Source of the DNA: Elusimicrobia bacterium RIFCSPHIGHO2_02_FULL_57_9
Lineage (GTDB): Bacteria > Elusimicrobiota > Elusimicrobia > UBA1565 > UBA9628
Length of the DNA stretch: 15,483 nucleotides
Reading direction: 5' to 3'
Assembly: GCA_001800015.1 (NCBI GenBank)
Contig: MGUO01000288.1
Coordinates: 1-15,483, forward strand
Shown here: positions 8,135 to 15,097 of the stretch, piece by piece
Numbering within the stretch: position 1 is the first letter of the stretch
Layout: every line of letters begins with the position of its first letter
Made by a program: the position numbers and the translations under genes
The notes under the pieces: generated by a model
The model's input: the letters and a program-made list of their open reading frames with translations, nothing else
Told to the model about the DNA's origin: nothing
The model's database searches: none

Positions 8135-8260
8135 TGCGCGGTAGCGCATGATACTGGCCGGCATAAGGCAGTGCTTTGCCGGCCATGTATCATGCGCGGT
8201 AGCGCATGATACTGGCCGGCATAAGGCAGTGCTTTGCCGGCCATGTATCATGCGCGGTAG
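8130..8260. repeat. Tandem REP-like array, two 58-bp units plus a 15-bp partial
   Basis: Two identical 58-bp units (8130-8187 and 8188-8245) are followed by 15 bases of a third (8246-8260) that stops exactly after GGTAG. Each unit has two palindromes: a 9-bp stem ATCATGCGC/GCGCATGAT around GGTA, and a stem CTGGCCGGC/GCCGGCCA around an AT-poor loop. Read from GTAG onward, the unit is an imperfect palindrome with GCGCATGATAC...GTATCATGCGC outer arms, one bulged base and a GGC-rich inner stem. This matches the layout of enterobacterial REP elements mobilised by REP-associated tyrosine transposases, though no such gene is present here. The perfect identity of the two units implies recent duplication. 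Confidence 0.88.
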
Positions 8261-8550
8261 GAAACGACGGTGGTTAATTCGGAAGAATCGGCCTGCTTAA
8301 GCTGGGCCTTGTTTTCCACGAGGCGGGTATTCATGCCCGGATTTTGGGCTCTCTCGACTTCCATCATAATGTCCTCGGCTCTTTCCAGGCGCAGGAAATT
8401 CTTGTCGGCATAGGCGGCCTTCCAAAAGGCCGCGATATCCGCGGGCACATCCCAATCATGGAGAATCTTGTCCAACAGCACCTTAAGCACCATGCACAGG
8501 CCTGTAAGCCCAACGGCCAATATCACCCAAAACTGAAAGTAAGCTTCCAT
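8248..8550 (-). CDS. Small single-span membrane protein, function unknown
   Basis: A 100-aa protein I do not recognise. Residues about 6-28 form one strongly hydrophobic helix (FWVILAVGLTGLCMVLKVLL), followed by a charged, partly helical tail with an ERAEDIMMEVERAQN segment near 56-70. The C-terminal tail is Ser/Thr/Val rich. The ATG at 8550 follows a GGGGGA stretch about nine bases upstream and a TATACT box at 8578-8583. The last three residues (Tyr-Arg-Ala) and the TGA stop are encoded by the partial REP-like unit, so the original C-terminus may have been replaced. It lies 128 bp upstream of the DUF4175-like gene on the same strand and may be a partner of it; that is inference only. Real coding status is likely, given a promoter, a ribosome site and the hydrophobic N-terminus. 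Confidence 0.6.
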   Translation of the reverse strand: MEAYFQFWVILAVGLTGLCMVLKVLLDKILHDWDVPADIAAFWKAAYADKNFLRLERAEDIMMEVERAQNPGMNTRLVENKAQLKQADSSELTTVVSYRA

Positions 8551-8577
8551 AATCTCAGATCCCCCGGGATCGCTGCC

Positions 8578-8583
8578 AGTATA
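8578..8583 (-). promoter_or_regulatory. Sigma-70-like promoter of the small membrane gene
   Basis: On the minus strand TATACT (8583 to 8578) is preceded by CTGACG with 18 bp spacing, a moderate -35 match. It gives a leader of about 20 bases before the ATG at 8550, which contains the GGGGGA ribosome site. Confidence 0.45.
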
Positions 8584-8796
8584 GGATGCCGCAGCCGTCT
8601 CCGTCAGGTGTCTTAAGGCCTAGTCGACGGTAGGTCATAAGTCCCGGAGGCGCAGGCATCGGATTTCGCCGTCCGATATTCCATTTTCTTAAAAAGCATG
8701 TATAGCAAAGTCTTGATGAATTGCACGCGGTTGAAGGAATTCATCCCGCGCATCACAGGATCGGCGTGATCGATCCCGGGAGCCTGGACATGAAAG

Positions 8797-8805
8797 TGGT
8801 ATGAT
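8797..8805 (+). promoter_or_regulatory. Extended -10 promoter of uvrB (TGGTATGAT)
   Basis: TGG-TATGAT fits an extended -10 element with five of six consensus bases. The hexamer ends 14 bases before the uvrB ATG, so the leader would be about eight bases, too short for a normal Shine-Dalgarno, and none is present. Confidence 0.45.
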
Positions 8806-8819
8806 AGTAATCGGCGATT

Positions 8820-10832
8820 ATGGGGAATTTCCGCCTAAAATCCAAGTTCAAGCCCGCCGGGGACCAGCCCCGGGCCATTGAGCAATTGACCCGGCGCGCT
8901 CGCGAAGGCGCGCGCTCACAGGTCCTTCTCGGCGTCACCGGCTCGGGCAAGACTTACACGGCCGCCCAGGTGATTCAGAATCTGAACCGGCCGACCTTGG
9001 TGATATCCCCCAACAAGGTGCTCGCCGCCCAGCTTTACGCCGAATTTAAATCCTTTTTCCCGGATAACGCGGTCGAATTTTTTATTTCCTATTACGATTA
9101 CTATCAACCCGAAGCCTATGTGCCTTCCACCGATACTTATATCGAGAAGGATTCCTCGATCAATGACCGCATAGACCGCCTGCGCTTGAAAGCCACCAGC
9201 GCCCTTCTGGCCCGGCGCGACGTGATCGTGGTGGCCTCGGTTTCCTGCATCTATAATATCGGCTCGCCGGAGAATTACCGCAAAACTATGATTTCCCTGG
9301 AAGTCGGCTATAAAATCTCGCGTACCACCTTATTGGAAAAGCTGGTAGGAATCTACTATGAGCGCAACGAAATGGAGTTCATCCGGGGCAAATTCCGAAT
9401 CAAGGGAAATGTCATCGATATTTTCCCGGCCCACATGGAAACGGCCATCCGCGTCGAACTGAATGACGAAGGCATCGCCTCGCTGACGGAATTCGCGCCT
9501 TTGACCGGAGCCAGGATCAAGAGCCTCTCCCGAGAATCGATTTATCCCGCCAAGCATTTCATCACCGCCAATGAGGAGCGCGAAAGGGCCATAGTGGCGA
9601 TTGAAGAGGAATTAAAGGATAGAACGAAATATTTTAAATCAAAAGACCTGCTGCTGGAGGCTGAACGCCTCCAGCAGCGTGTTCGTTACGACATGGAAAT
9701 GCTGCGCGAAGTCGGCTTCTGCCACGGCATCGAAAACTATTCCCGGCCCCTTTCCGGCCGCGCGCCGGGCGAGCGCCCGTTCTGCTTGATGGATTATTTC
9801 CCCAAGAATTACCTGCTTTTGATCGACGAATCCCACGTCACGGCTCCGCAAATCCGGGGGATGCATGAAGGCGACCGCTCGCGCAAGCAGACCTTGGTTG
9901 ATTTTGGCTTTCGCCTGCCGTCCGCCATGGACAACCGCCCGCTCAAATTCGACGAATTCGAGGCTCTGGCCGGACAAACCATTTTCATCTCGGCTACCCC
10001 GGGCCCTTATGAACTTAAAAAAACTCAGGGCGAGATCGCGGAGCAGATCATCCGGCCTACCGGCTTGATCGATCCCGAGGTCATCGTTCATCCCACCAAA
10101 GGCCAATTAAACGATCTCATCACGCGGATTTCCGAGCGCGCCGAACGCAAGCAACGGGTTTTGGTCAATACCCTGACCAAGCGCACGGCCGAAGATCTGA
10201 CCACGTTTCTAGCCGGCAAGGGTCTGCGCGTGCGCTATATGCACTCGGATATCGTGTCTCTCGAGCGCATCGAGATCATGCGGGAGCTTCGCCAAGGCCG
10301 GTTTGACGCCTTGATCGGCATCAACCTGCTGCGCGAAGGCCTGGATTTGCCGGAGGTCTCCTTGGTGGCCATCCTCGGCGCGGACCATGAAGGCTTTCTG
10401 CGCTCCGAAACCACCCTGATTCAGATATCGGGCCGGGCCGCCCGCAATCTCGGCGGACAAGTCGTGCTCTACGCCGATCAAAAAACCGGCTCCATGGAGC
10501 GCGCCTTGGCTGAAATGTCCCGCCGGCGAAAAAAGCAGCTTGAGCACAATAAGCTTCACGGCATCAAACCCAAAAGCATTGTCAAAGCGGTCGAAGAATT
10601 GGAAGAATTCCAGTCTGCGGCCAAACGCGAGGGCACGACCTTGCTGCGCGACACCGGACGGCCGCTGAGCGCCAAGGACGTCCCTGTTTTATCCGAGGAA
10701 CTCGAGACGCAGATGAAAGAAGCCGCCGATAATCTGGATTTCGAATCGGCCGCATTCTTGCGCGATCAACTCTTTGAGCTTAAAGAGATGTCGGCCGTCA
10801 AAACCGCGAAGAAAATCAGGACCAAGGCATGA
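8820..10832 (+). CDS. uvrB: Excinuclease ABC subunit B
   Basis: UvrB is the damage-verifying helicase-like subunit of nucleotide excision repair; it is loaded by UvrA and recruits UvrC. The 670-aa product has normal family length. Walker A is LGVTGSGKTYT at about 37-47; the beta-hairpin region YYDYYQPEAYVPSTDTYIEKD follows near 92-112. IDESHVT is the Walker B/DEAD-like motif, then SATPGPYE, INLLREGLDLPEV and the motif VI region QISGRAARN. The C-terminal UVR motif (near 628-655, NLDFESAAFLRDQLFELK) that contacts UvrC is intact. The ATG at 8820 is chosen because the conserved N-terminus FKPAGDQPRAIEQL begins at residue 10. The 3' end overlaps nadC by ATGA, making it first gene of a uvrB-nadC-birA operon. 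A perfect 12-bp inverted repeat lies within it at 9650-9678. Confidence 0.98.
   Translation: MGNFRLKSKFKPAGDQPRAIEQLTRRAREGARSQVLLGVTGSGKTYTAAQVIQNLNRPTLVISPNKVLAAQLYAEFKSFFPDNAVEFFISYYDYYQPEAYVPSTDTYIEKDSSINDRIDRLRLKATSALLARRDVIVVASVSCIYNIGSPENYRKTMISLEVGYKISRTTLLEKLVGIYYERNEMEFIRGKFRIKGNVIDIFPAHMETAIRVELNDEGIASLTEFAPLTGARIKSLSRESIYPAKHFITANEERERAIVAIEEELKDRTKYFKSKDLLLEAERLQQRVRYDMEMLREVGFCHGIENYSRPLSGRAPGERPFCLMDYFPKNYLLLIDESHVTAPQIRGMHEGDRSRKQTLVDFGFRLPSAMDNRPLKFDEFEALAGQTIFISATPGPYELKKTQGEIAEQIIRPTGLIDPEVIVHPTKGQLNDLITRISERAERKQRVLVNTLTKRTAEDLTTFLAGKGLRVRYMHSDIVSLERIEIMRELRQGRFDALIGINLLREGLDLPEVSLVAILGADHEGFLRSETTLIQISGRAARNLGGQVVLYADQKTGSMERALAEMSRRRKKQLEHNKLHGIKPKSIVKAVEELEEFQSAAKREGTTLLRDTGRPLSAKDVPVLSEELETQMKEAADNLDFESAAFLRDQLFELKEMSAVKTAKKIRTKA
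9650..9678 (+). repeat. Perfect 12-bp inverted repeat inside uvrB
   Basis: GCTGCTGGAGGC (9650-9661) and its exact complement (9667-9678) flank a 5-nt loop TGAAC. The RNA would form a very stable GC-rich hairpin within the coding sequence for Leu-Leu-Glu-Ala-Glu-Arg-Leu-Gln-Gln. No T-run follows, so it is not a canonical terminator. Confidence 0.75.
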
Positions 10833-11656
10833 ACATCAAACAATTGATCCGGGCAGCCTTGCGCGAGGATTTTGGGTCTCGCGGAGATGTGACCACCCGG
10901 TTTTTCATCCCGCCGCAAACGCGCCTATCGGGCAGGATCATAGCCAAGGAAAAGGGGGTGATCTGCGGGACGGAAATCGCCGGCAAGGTGTTTCACGCCG
11001 CCTCATCCGCTTGCCGCGTAAAAATATTGGTCCGGGATGGCCGGCCCGTGCGGCCGGGGCAAACCGTCATGAAGGTCTCGGGCGGCCCCGCCCTCCTATC
11101 CGCGGAAAGAACCGCGCTTAATTTCCTCCAGCGCATGTCCGGCATCGCCACCTTGACCGCGGCCTACGCGCGCGGCCTGCGCGGCAGCCGCGCCAAGGTC
11201 TACGACACCCGAAAGACCTTGCCCGGCTGGCGCGAACTGGATAAATACGCGGTGCGCCGCGGCGGAGGAATCAATCACCGCATGGGCCTCTACGACGCCG
11301 TCCTGGTCAAGGACAATCACTGGTCCTGCGGCCGCGATATCGTCGAAAGCGTAAAAACCGTGCGCCGGAAATACCCCGGCATGAAGGTGGAAATCGAAGC
11401 GGCCGGCTTTCCCCAAGTCCGCCTGGCGCTTGAAGCCGGCGCCGATATCATTCTGCTCGATAACATGCCGGGGGGCGATTTGCGCCGCGCCATCAAGATT
11501 ATCCGCAAGGCGGCGCCGAAAACCGCCATCGAAATATCCGGCGGCGTAAGCCTGAAAAACATCCACGCCTTGGGACGCTTGGGGGCCGATCGCATTTCCG
11601 TGGGCCGCATCACTCACAGCGCCCCCGCCCTCGATCTCAGCCTGGAAATCCCATGA
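10829..11656 (+). CDS. nadC: Nicotinate-nucleotide pyrophosphorylase (quinolinate phosphoribosyltransferase)
   Basis: NadC converts quinolinate and PRPP to nicotinate mononucleotide, releasing CO2 and pyrophosphate, in de novo NAD synthesis. The 275-aa product has normal length. Conserved segments run in order: LREDFGSRGDVTT (11-23), the ERTALNFLQRMSGIAT helix (93-108), DTRKTLPGWRELDKYAVRRGG (126-146) with its phosphoribosyl-binding Arg and Lys residues, the GLYDAVLVKDNH motif (153-164), EIEAAG with the catalytic acidic residues, and ISGGVS near the phosphate-binding loop. The ATG overlaps the uvrB TGA as ATGA with AAGG close upstream, and its own stop overlaps birA in the same way. nadA and nadB are not in the window. 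The nadC-birA pairing is common in bacteria. Confidence 0.97.
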   Translation: MNIKQLIRAALREDFGSRGDVTTRFFIPPQTRLSGRIIAKEKGVICGTEIAGKVFHAASSACRVKILVRDGRPVRPGQTVMKVSGGPALLSAERTALNFLQRMSGIATLTAAYARGLRGSRAKVYDTRKTLPGWRELDKYAVRRGGGINHRMGLYDAVLVKDNHWSCGRDIVESVKTVRRKYPGMKVEIEAAGFPQVRLALEAGADIILLDNMPGGDLRRAIKIIRKAAPKTAIEISGGVSLKNIHALGRLGADRISVGRITHSAPALDLSLEIP

Positions 11657-12204
11657 ACCCGATGCCCGGCATCTCCCAGATTTTGCATTTGCCTCAAACC
11701 GATTCCACGCAGACCGTGGCCCACTTCCTGGCTGAAAAGGGCGCCTCGGACCGCACCCTGGTTTGGGCCGACCGGCAAACAGCCGGCCGCGGCCGCCTTG
11801 AGCGCAAATGGGCATCCCCGAAAGACGGGCTCTATTTCTCCCTGGTCATACGACCCAGCTTTTCGCCGCAACGCCTGGCTGATTTAAGCCTGATGACCTC
11901 ACGAGCCGCGGCGGCGGCCTTGACCCAGCATGCCGGCATTGAAACCCTGGTCAAGCCACCCAACGACGTGCTGGGAATAAAAAAAGGGAAGGCAAAAAAA
12001 ATTTGCGGGATTCTCATCGAAGCCTCGGGTGGACCCCAGCGCCTGGAATGGGTCGCCGTAGGGGTCGGCATCAATGTGAACTCCACCCCCCCCGGTCTGC
12101 CCGACGCCTCCAGCCTTAAGGATTTAACCGGAAAGTACTGGGATCTGACGGAAGTTTTACGCGGCTTTTTAAAATCCTTCTTCAGGTCCTATGAGGACTT
12201 GTAA
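11653..12204 (+). CDS. birA: Biotin--[acetyl-CoA-carboxylase] ligase, short form
   Basis: Catalyses ATP-dependent attachment of biotin to a lysine of the biotin carboxyl carrier protein of acetyl-CoA carboxylase. The 183-aa product keeps the catalytic core: the DST segment (17-19), GRGRLERKW (45-53) in the adenylate-binding loop, KPPNDVL (101-107, normally KWPNDV), CGILIEA (118-124) and VGVGINVN (136-143). It lacks the N-terminal DNA-binding domain, so it should not be a biotin repressor. It also stops about 40-60 residues short of usual enzymes, where the SH3-like C-terminal domain would be. Substitutions in the glycine loop (Glu for Gly) and Trp-to-Pro at 102 are unusual but do not touch the key Lys. 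It starts by an ATGA overlap with nadC. Confidence 0.9.
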   Translation: MNPMPGISQILHLPQTDSTQTVAHFLAEKGASDRTLVWADRQTAGRGRLERKWASPKDGLYFSLVIRPSFSPQRLADLSLMTSRAAAAALTQHAGIETLVKPPNDVLGIKKGKAKKICGILIEASGGPQRLEWVAVGVGINVNSTPPGLPDASSLKDLTGKYWDLTEVLRGFLKSFFRSYEDL

Positions 12205-12219
12205 TAGCCAAAATTATCG

Positions 12220-12225
12220 TATAAT
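12220..12225 (+). promoter_or_regulatory. TATAAT -10 box six bases before greA
   Basis: A perfect TATAAT is followed by six bases and the greA ATG at 12232. The predicted transcription start is the A of the ATG, the hallmark geometry of a leaderless mRNA. No Shine-Dalgarno is present. The -35 region is weak; TTGTAA at 12199-12204 is spaced by 15. Confidence 0.6.
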
Positions 12226-12231
12226 GCCGAT

Positions 12232-12702
12232 ATGATAGACACATTTCTCACTCGTGCCGGTTATGAAAAACTCGCCAATGAGCTGGGGCCGCTTAAAAAG
12301 CAGAAAGTCCAGCTTTCCCAGGACATCGCCGAGGCGCGCGAGAAAGGGGATCTTAAGGAAAATGCGGAATACCACAGCGCCAAGGAACGCCTGGGCGAGA
12401 TCATGAGCCGCATCGCCAAGATCCAGGACAAGCTGCAAAACGCCAAGATCATCGATGAGCTTAAAATCCCTCGGGGAGTGGTTTCCGTGGGTTGCAAGGT
12501 CACCATGGAGGACGAAGACGGAGATTCCCTATCCTACATCTTGGTCGGCGAGGACGAATCGGATCCCACAGACGGAAAAATTTCCGTCTATTCCCCCTTG
12601 GCCCAAGGCATCCTGGGCAAAAAAATCGGGGAACAGGCGCAGGTGGAACTTCCCGCCGGAATACGCGGCTTTAAAATCCTGAAGGTCGAACCGGCCCTCT
12701 AA
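12232..12702 (+). CDS. greA: Transcription elongation factor GreA
   Basis: GreA enters the secondary channel of RNA polymerase and stimulates cleavage of backtracked RNA. The 156-aa product matches the family length. Residues 1-75 form the N-terminal coiled coil, with the conserved tip AREKGDLKENAEYHSAKERLGE (about 35-56) holding the acidic residues that chelate the catalytic metal. The C-terminal FKBP-like domain ends with VGEDESDPTDGKISVYSPLAQGILGKKIGE and the hydrophobic final strand. It starts at an ATG immediately after a TATAAT box and 27 bp after birA, so it probably has its own, possibly leaderless, transcript. queG follows after 20 bp. Confidence 0.97.
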   Translation: MIDTFLTRAGYEKLANELGPLKKQKVQLSQDIAEAREKGDLKENAEYHSAKERLGEIMSRIAKIQDKLQNAKIIDELKIPRGVVSVGCKVTMEDEDGDSLSYILVGEDESDPTDGKISVYSPLAQGILGKKIGEQAQVELPAGIRGFKILKVEPAL

Positions 12703-12722
12703 GAGCGGCGTCACCCAGCGCC

Positions 12723-13745
12723 GTGGAACTAGCCGCGGAACTTAAAAAGCAAGCTTTGCAGGCCGGCGCCGCCCTGGCAGGAATTGCCCCGGCCCAACCC
12801 CTTCCTCAAGCCTCCGCCTATGAAAAATGGATCGCGGCCGGCATGCAGGGCGGCATGGACTACATGGCCCGCAACGCGCAATCGCGCAAGGACATCGCGC
12901 ATTGGTATCCCGAGGCGAAATCCGTTTTGATCTGCGGTTTCAGCTATGCGTCAACGCGCCAGGCGAGCGTAAAATCCGGGTATGGGCGCCTGGCGCGTTA
13001 TTCCGTTTTTCCCGATTATCATCCTGAACTTAAAAAGAGAATGAAAAGCATCCTGGACTGGTTAAAAACAACCGTTCCTAAAGCCGATGGACGAATCTTC
13101 GTAGACACCAGCCCCTTGCTGGAACGGCTCTACGCCCGCTACGCGGGCGTAGGATTCGTAGGCAAGAACACCATGCTGATCGCCCCCAAGCTGGGCTCCT
13201 ACTTCCTAATCGCCGGCCTGGCGATCAACATCGAGCTGGCCAGCGATGAGCCGGTGCCCGATCACTGCGGCAGCTGCAACCGCTGCCTCAACGCCTGCCC
13301 CACCGATGCCTTTGCGCAGGAGCGCGTGCTGGACGCCGGCCGCTGCATCGCGTACTTCACCATCGAACATCGCGGTGGCATTCCCGAGGAATTTCGTCCT
13401 GGCATCGGCGATTGGATCATGGGTTGCGACGTCTGCCAGGAGGTCTGCCCCTGGAACCGCTTTGCCCTGGCCGGCGAGGTTTTTAAGCCGCAGTTCGAAA
13501 CGTCCCAAGATCTTGCCGAACTCGCCCGCATGGATAACGCGGCTTTCAAAAAGCGCTTCGGAAAGACCCCGTTATCGCGGGCCAAACGCCGGGGCATCGT
13601 GCGCAATGCCCTTTTAGCCATGGGCAATTCCCGCGATCTGCGCTATCGCCCGCTTCTGGAGCGCGCCCGCAGCGACCCCGATCCCATCTTAAGCGAGCAA
13701 GCGACCTGGAGTTTGGCCCGTTTGCTCGATAATACCCAATCTTGA
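12723..13745 (+). CDS. queG: Epoxyqueuosine reductase
   Basis: QueG performs the last step of queuosine synthesis, reducing epoxyqueuosine to queuosine in the wobble base of certain tRNAs, using cobalamin and two [4Fe-4S] clusters. The 340-aa product has the N-terminal cobalamin-binding region, the VDTSPLLERLYA segment (near 120) with the catalytic Asp, and GFVGKNTMLI. Two ferredoxin-like cysteine sets follow: CGSCNRCLNACP (near 182-193) and CDVCQEVCPWNR. The C-terminal HEAT-like extension is short. The start is GTG at 12723; the conserved N-terminus fits, but no Shine-Dalgarno is seen and a CGGCG/CGCCG hairpin (12706-12723) touches the start codon. The 3' end overlaps the outer-membrane gene by TTGA. 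Confidence 0.96.
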   Translation: MELAAELKKQALQAGAALAGIAPAQPLPQASAYEKWIAAGMQGGMDYMARNAQSRKDIAHWYPEAKSVLICGFSYASTRQASVKSGYGRLARYSVFPDYHPELKKRMKSILDWLKTTVPKADGRIFVDTSPLLERLYARYAGVGFVGKNTMLIAPKLGSYFLIAGLAINIELASDEPVPDHCGSCNRCLNACPTDAFAQERVLDAGRCIAYFTIEHRGGIPEEFRPGIGDWIMGCDVCQEVCPWNRFALAGEVFKPQFETSQDLAELARMDNAAFKKRFGKTPLSRAKRRGIVRNALLAMGNSRDLRYRPLLERARSDPDPILSEQATWSLARLLDNTQS

Positions 13746-15058
13746 TAGACTCTCCTTTCCCCGTGTCTCGAAAGAAAGTTATTTTTTGCCTGTTTCTCGT
13801 CCTTGGACGGAACGCCCTGGCCCAAGAGCAGGAGAAAGAGTTTAAGTCCCAGCGCAAGATTCCGCCTGGCATGGAACAGCCGCTGAGCGGCGGCGCTTTG
13901 TCGGGCCCGCTGCGCTGGATGCTCAAGCCCCTGGACCGCGGCATGTTCATACGCCTTCCGATCGTTGACACCGATCCCAACCGGGGCGTCACCACGGGAG
14001 TCATGCCCATTTGGGTGCTCAAACAAAAAAGCGGCGGCGACCGCATCGAAAAGATCTACGCTCCGTCCTTGACCTATAACTCGAATTTTTTTATCACCCC
14101 CACTTTCCGCTATTATTACTATCCCGCTCCCGACGAAACCTTGAATATACGCGGCTCCTTCGCCAGATACGAACGCGAAGCCATGGGAGAATGGGAAGAC
14201 CAGACCTTCCTAGAGCGCGACATCGATTTTTCCATGCGCATCCAATACAGCATTGACGCCTCGCAGAGATTTTTCGGGATCGGCCCGGATACGCCCCAAA
14301 CCGATGAAGCCAACTATAAGGAACTTTTTCTGCAGTATAAGGTTTTCGCCGGAGTACCCTTGGCGAAGGATTCCTTATGGAGGGTTCACGCGAGCAATCA
14401 CGTGCGGGGCGAAAAAATAGGCAACGGCCCCTTGAAGGGCCTGCGCGGCTTTAACGACACCTACCCAGGCCTCGCCCCGCAGCATTACCAGCAAACCAAC
14501 GAAATGCGCGCGATTTTAGACTATGACAGCCGCGATCATCAAGTCACCACCAGCGAAGGGAGTTTTTTCCAGGTTTACAGCGAACATTCCGTGCGGGGGC
14601 TGGCCAGCGCCTACGATTATAACCGCTACGGCGTGGACGGCCGTCATTTCTTTAAATGGCCTAATAAATCCCAAGTCACCGCCTTGCAATTCAAATACGA
14701 GCAGTTGATGGGTAATGCCCCCTTCTGGCTTCTGCCTAAGCTCGGGGGCAAATACAATCTCCGGGCCTACGGCGAGGGCCGCTATATCGACCGCGGCATG
14801 ATGATGGTAAACGCGGAGCAGCGCATTGTTTTTTACAAACTTGATACCGCCGGGGTCGACACCGAGCTTGAAGTAGCGCCCTTCGCCGGCCTAGGCACGG
14901 TTCTTCACACCCCGGGCCGCATGGCGCGACGCTATATAAGGCCTGTCGTAGGCGCGGCCATCAGGGCCATCGCCCGGCCCCAGGTGGTCGGCTCGGTGGA
15001 TTTCGGGGTCGGCCAGGAAGGCCTTGCGGCTTTCATGGATATCAATTATTCGTTCTAG
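13742..15058 (+). CDS. BamA/Omp85-superfamily outer-membrane beta-barrel protein (surface antigen D15 type)
   Basis: Predicted outer-membrane barrel of up to 438 residues. A short signal peptide (VIFCLFLVLGRNALA, residues 13-27) ends in an ALA-Q cleavage site. After a linker, amphipathic strands start near residue 75 and alternate in barrel pattern to the end. LRAYGEGRYIDRG (near 341-353) resembles the conserved LRGY/VRGF-x-R loop of the Omp85 barrel, and the protein ends in Tyr-Ser-Phe, the aromatic terminus recognised by the BAM machinery. No POTRA domain is present, so it is not BamA itself. Its cargo is unknown. The first in-frame start is TTG 13742, overlapping the queG stop; GTG at 13763 gives a more ordinary signal peptide. 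Neither has a Shine-Dalgarno. GATAAT at 13728-13733 may be a weak -10 for it. Confidence 0.82.
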   Translation: MIDSPFPVSRKKVIFCLFLVLGRNALAQEQEKEFKSQRKIPPGMEQPLSGGALSGPLRWMLKPLDRGMFIRLPIVDTDPNRGVTTGVMPIWVLKQKSGGDRIEKIYAPSLTYNSNFFITPTFRYYYYPAPDETLNIRGSFARYEREAMGEWEDQTFLERDIDFSMRIQYSIDASQRFFGIGPDTPQTDEANYKELFLQYKVFAGVPLAKDSLWRVHASNHVRGEKIGNGPLKGLRGFNDTYPGLAPQHYQQTNEMRAILDYDSRDHQVTTSEGSFFQVYSEHSVRGLASAYDYNRYGVDGRHFFKWPNKSQVTALQFKYEQLMGNAPFWLLPKLGGKYNLRAYGEGRYIDRGMMMVNAEQRIVFYKLDTAGVDTELEVAPFAGLGTVLHTPGRMARRYIRPVVGAAIRAIARPQVVGSVDFGVGQEGLAAFMDINYSF

Positions 15059-15097
15059 CCGGCCCTTTGATCGGAATTTCCCCGGCAGCTGAACAGC

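Larger units (their letters stand above)
8551..8819. other. Divergent intergenic region between the small membrane gene and uvrB
   Basis: This 269-bp region separates minus- and plus-strand operons and holds promoters for both. Two inverted repeats are visible: ATCGGA/TCCGAT (8658-8663, 8672-8677; 8-nt loop) followed by a T-rich stretch, and GATGAATT/AATTCATC (8715-8722, 8738-8745; 15-nt spacer). The second could be an operator, but no match to a known operator such as a LexA box was found. No convincing small ORF or tRNA is present. Confidence 0.5.

Noticed and set aside
8130..8260. CRISPR array
   Set aside because: The units are directly adjacent with no unique spacers, and are long palindromes instead of short repeats.
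8622..8636. GAC-GGTAG-GTC as a third REP-like copy
   Set aside because: Only the pentamer and 3-bp arms match; the following DNA lacks the long palindrome seen in the two real loci.
11096..11815. 239-codon minus-strand open frame across nadC and birA
   Set aside because: It is antisense to two well-recognised enzymes, spans their boundary, and its Gly/Ala/Arg-rich product has no motif.
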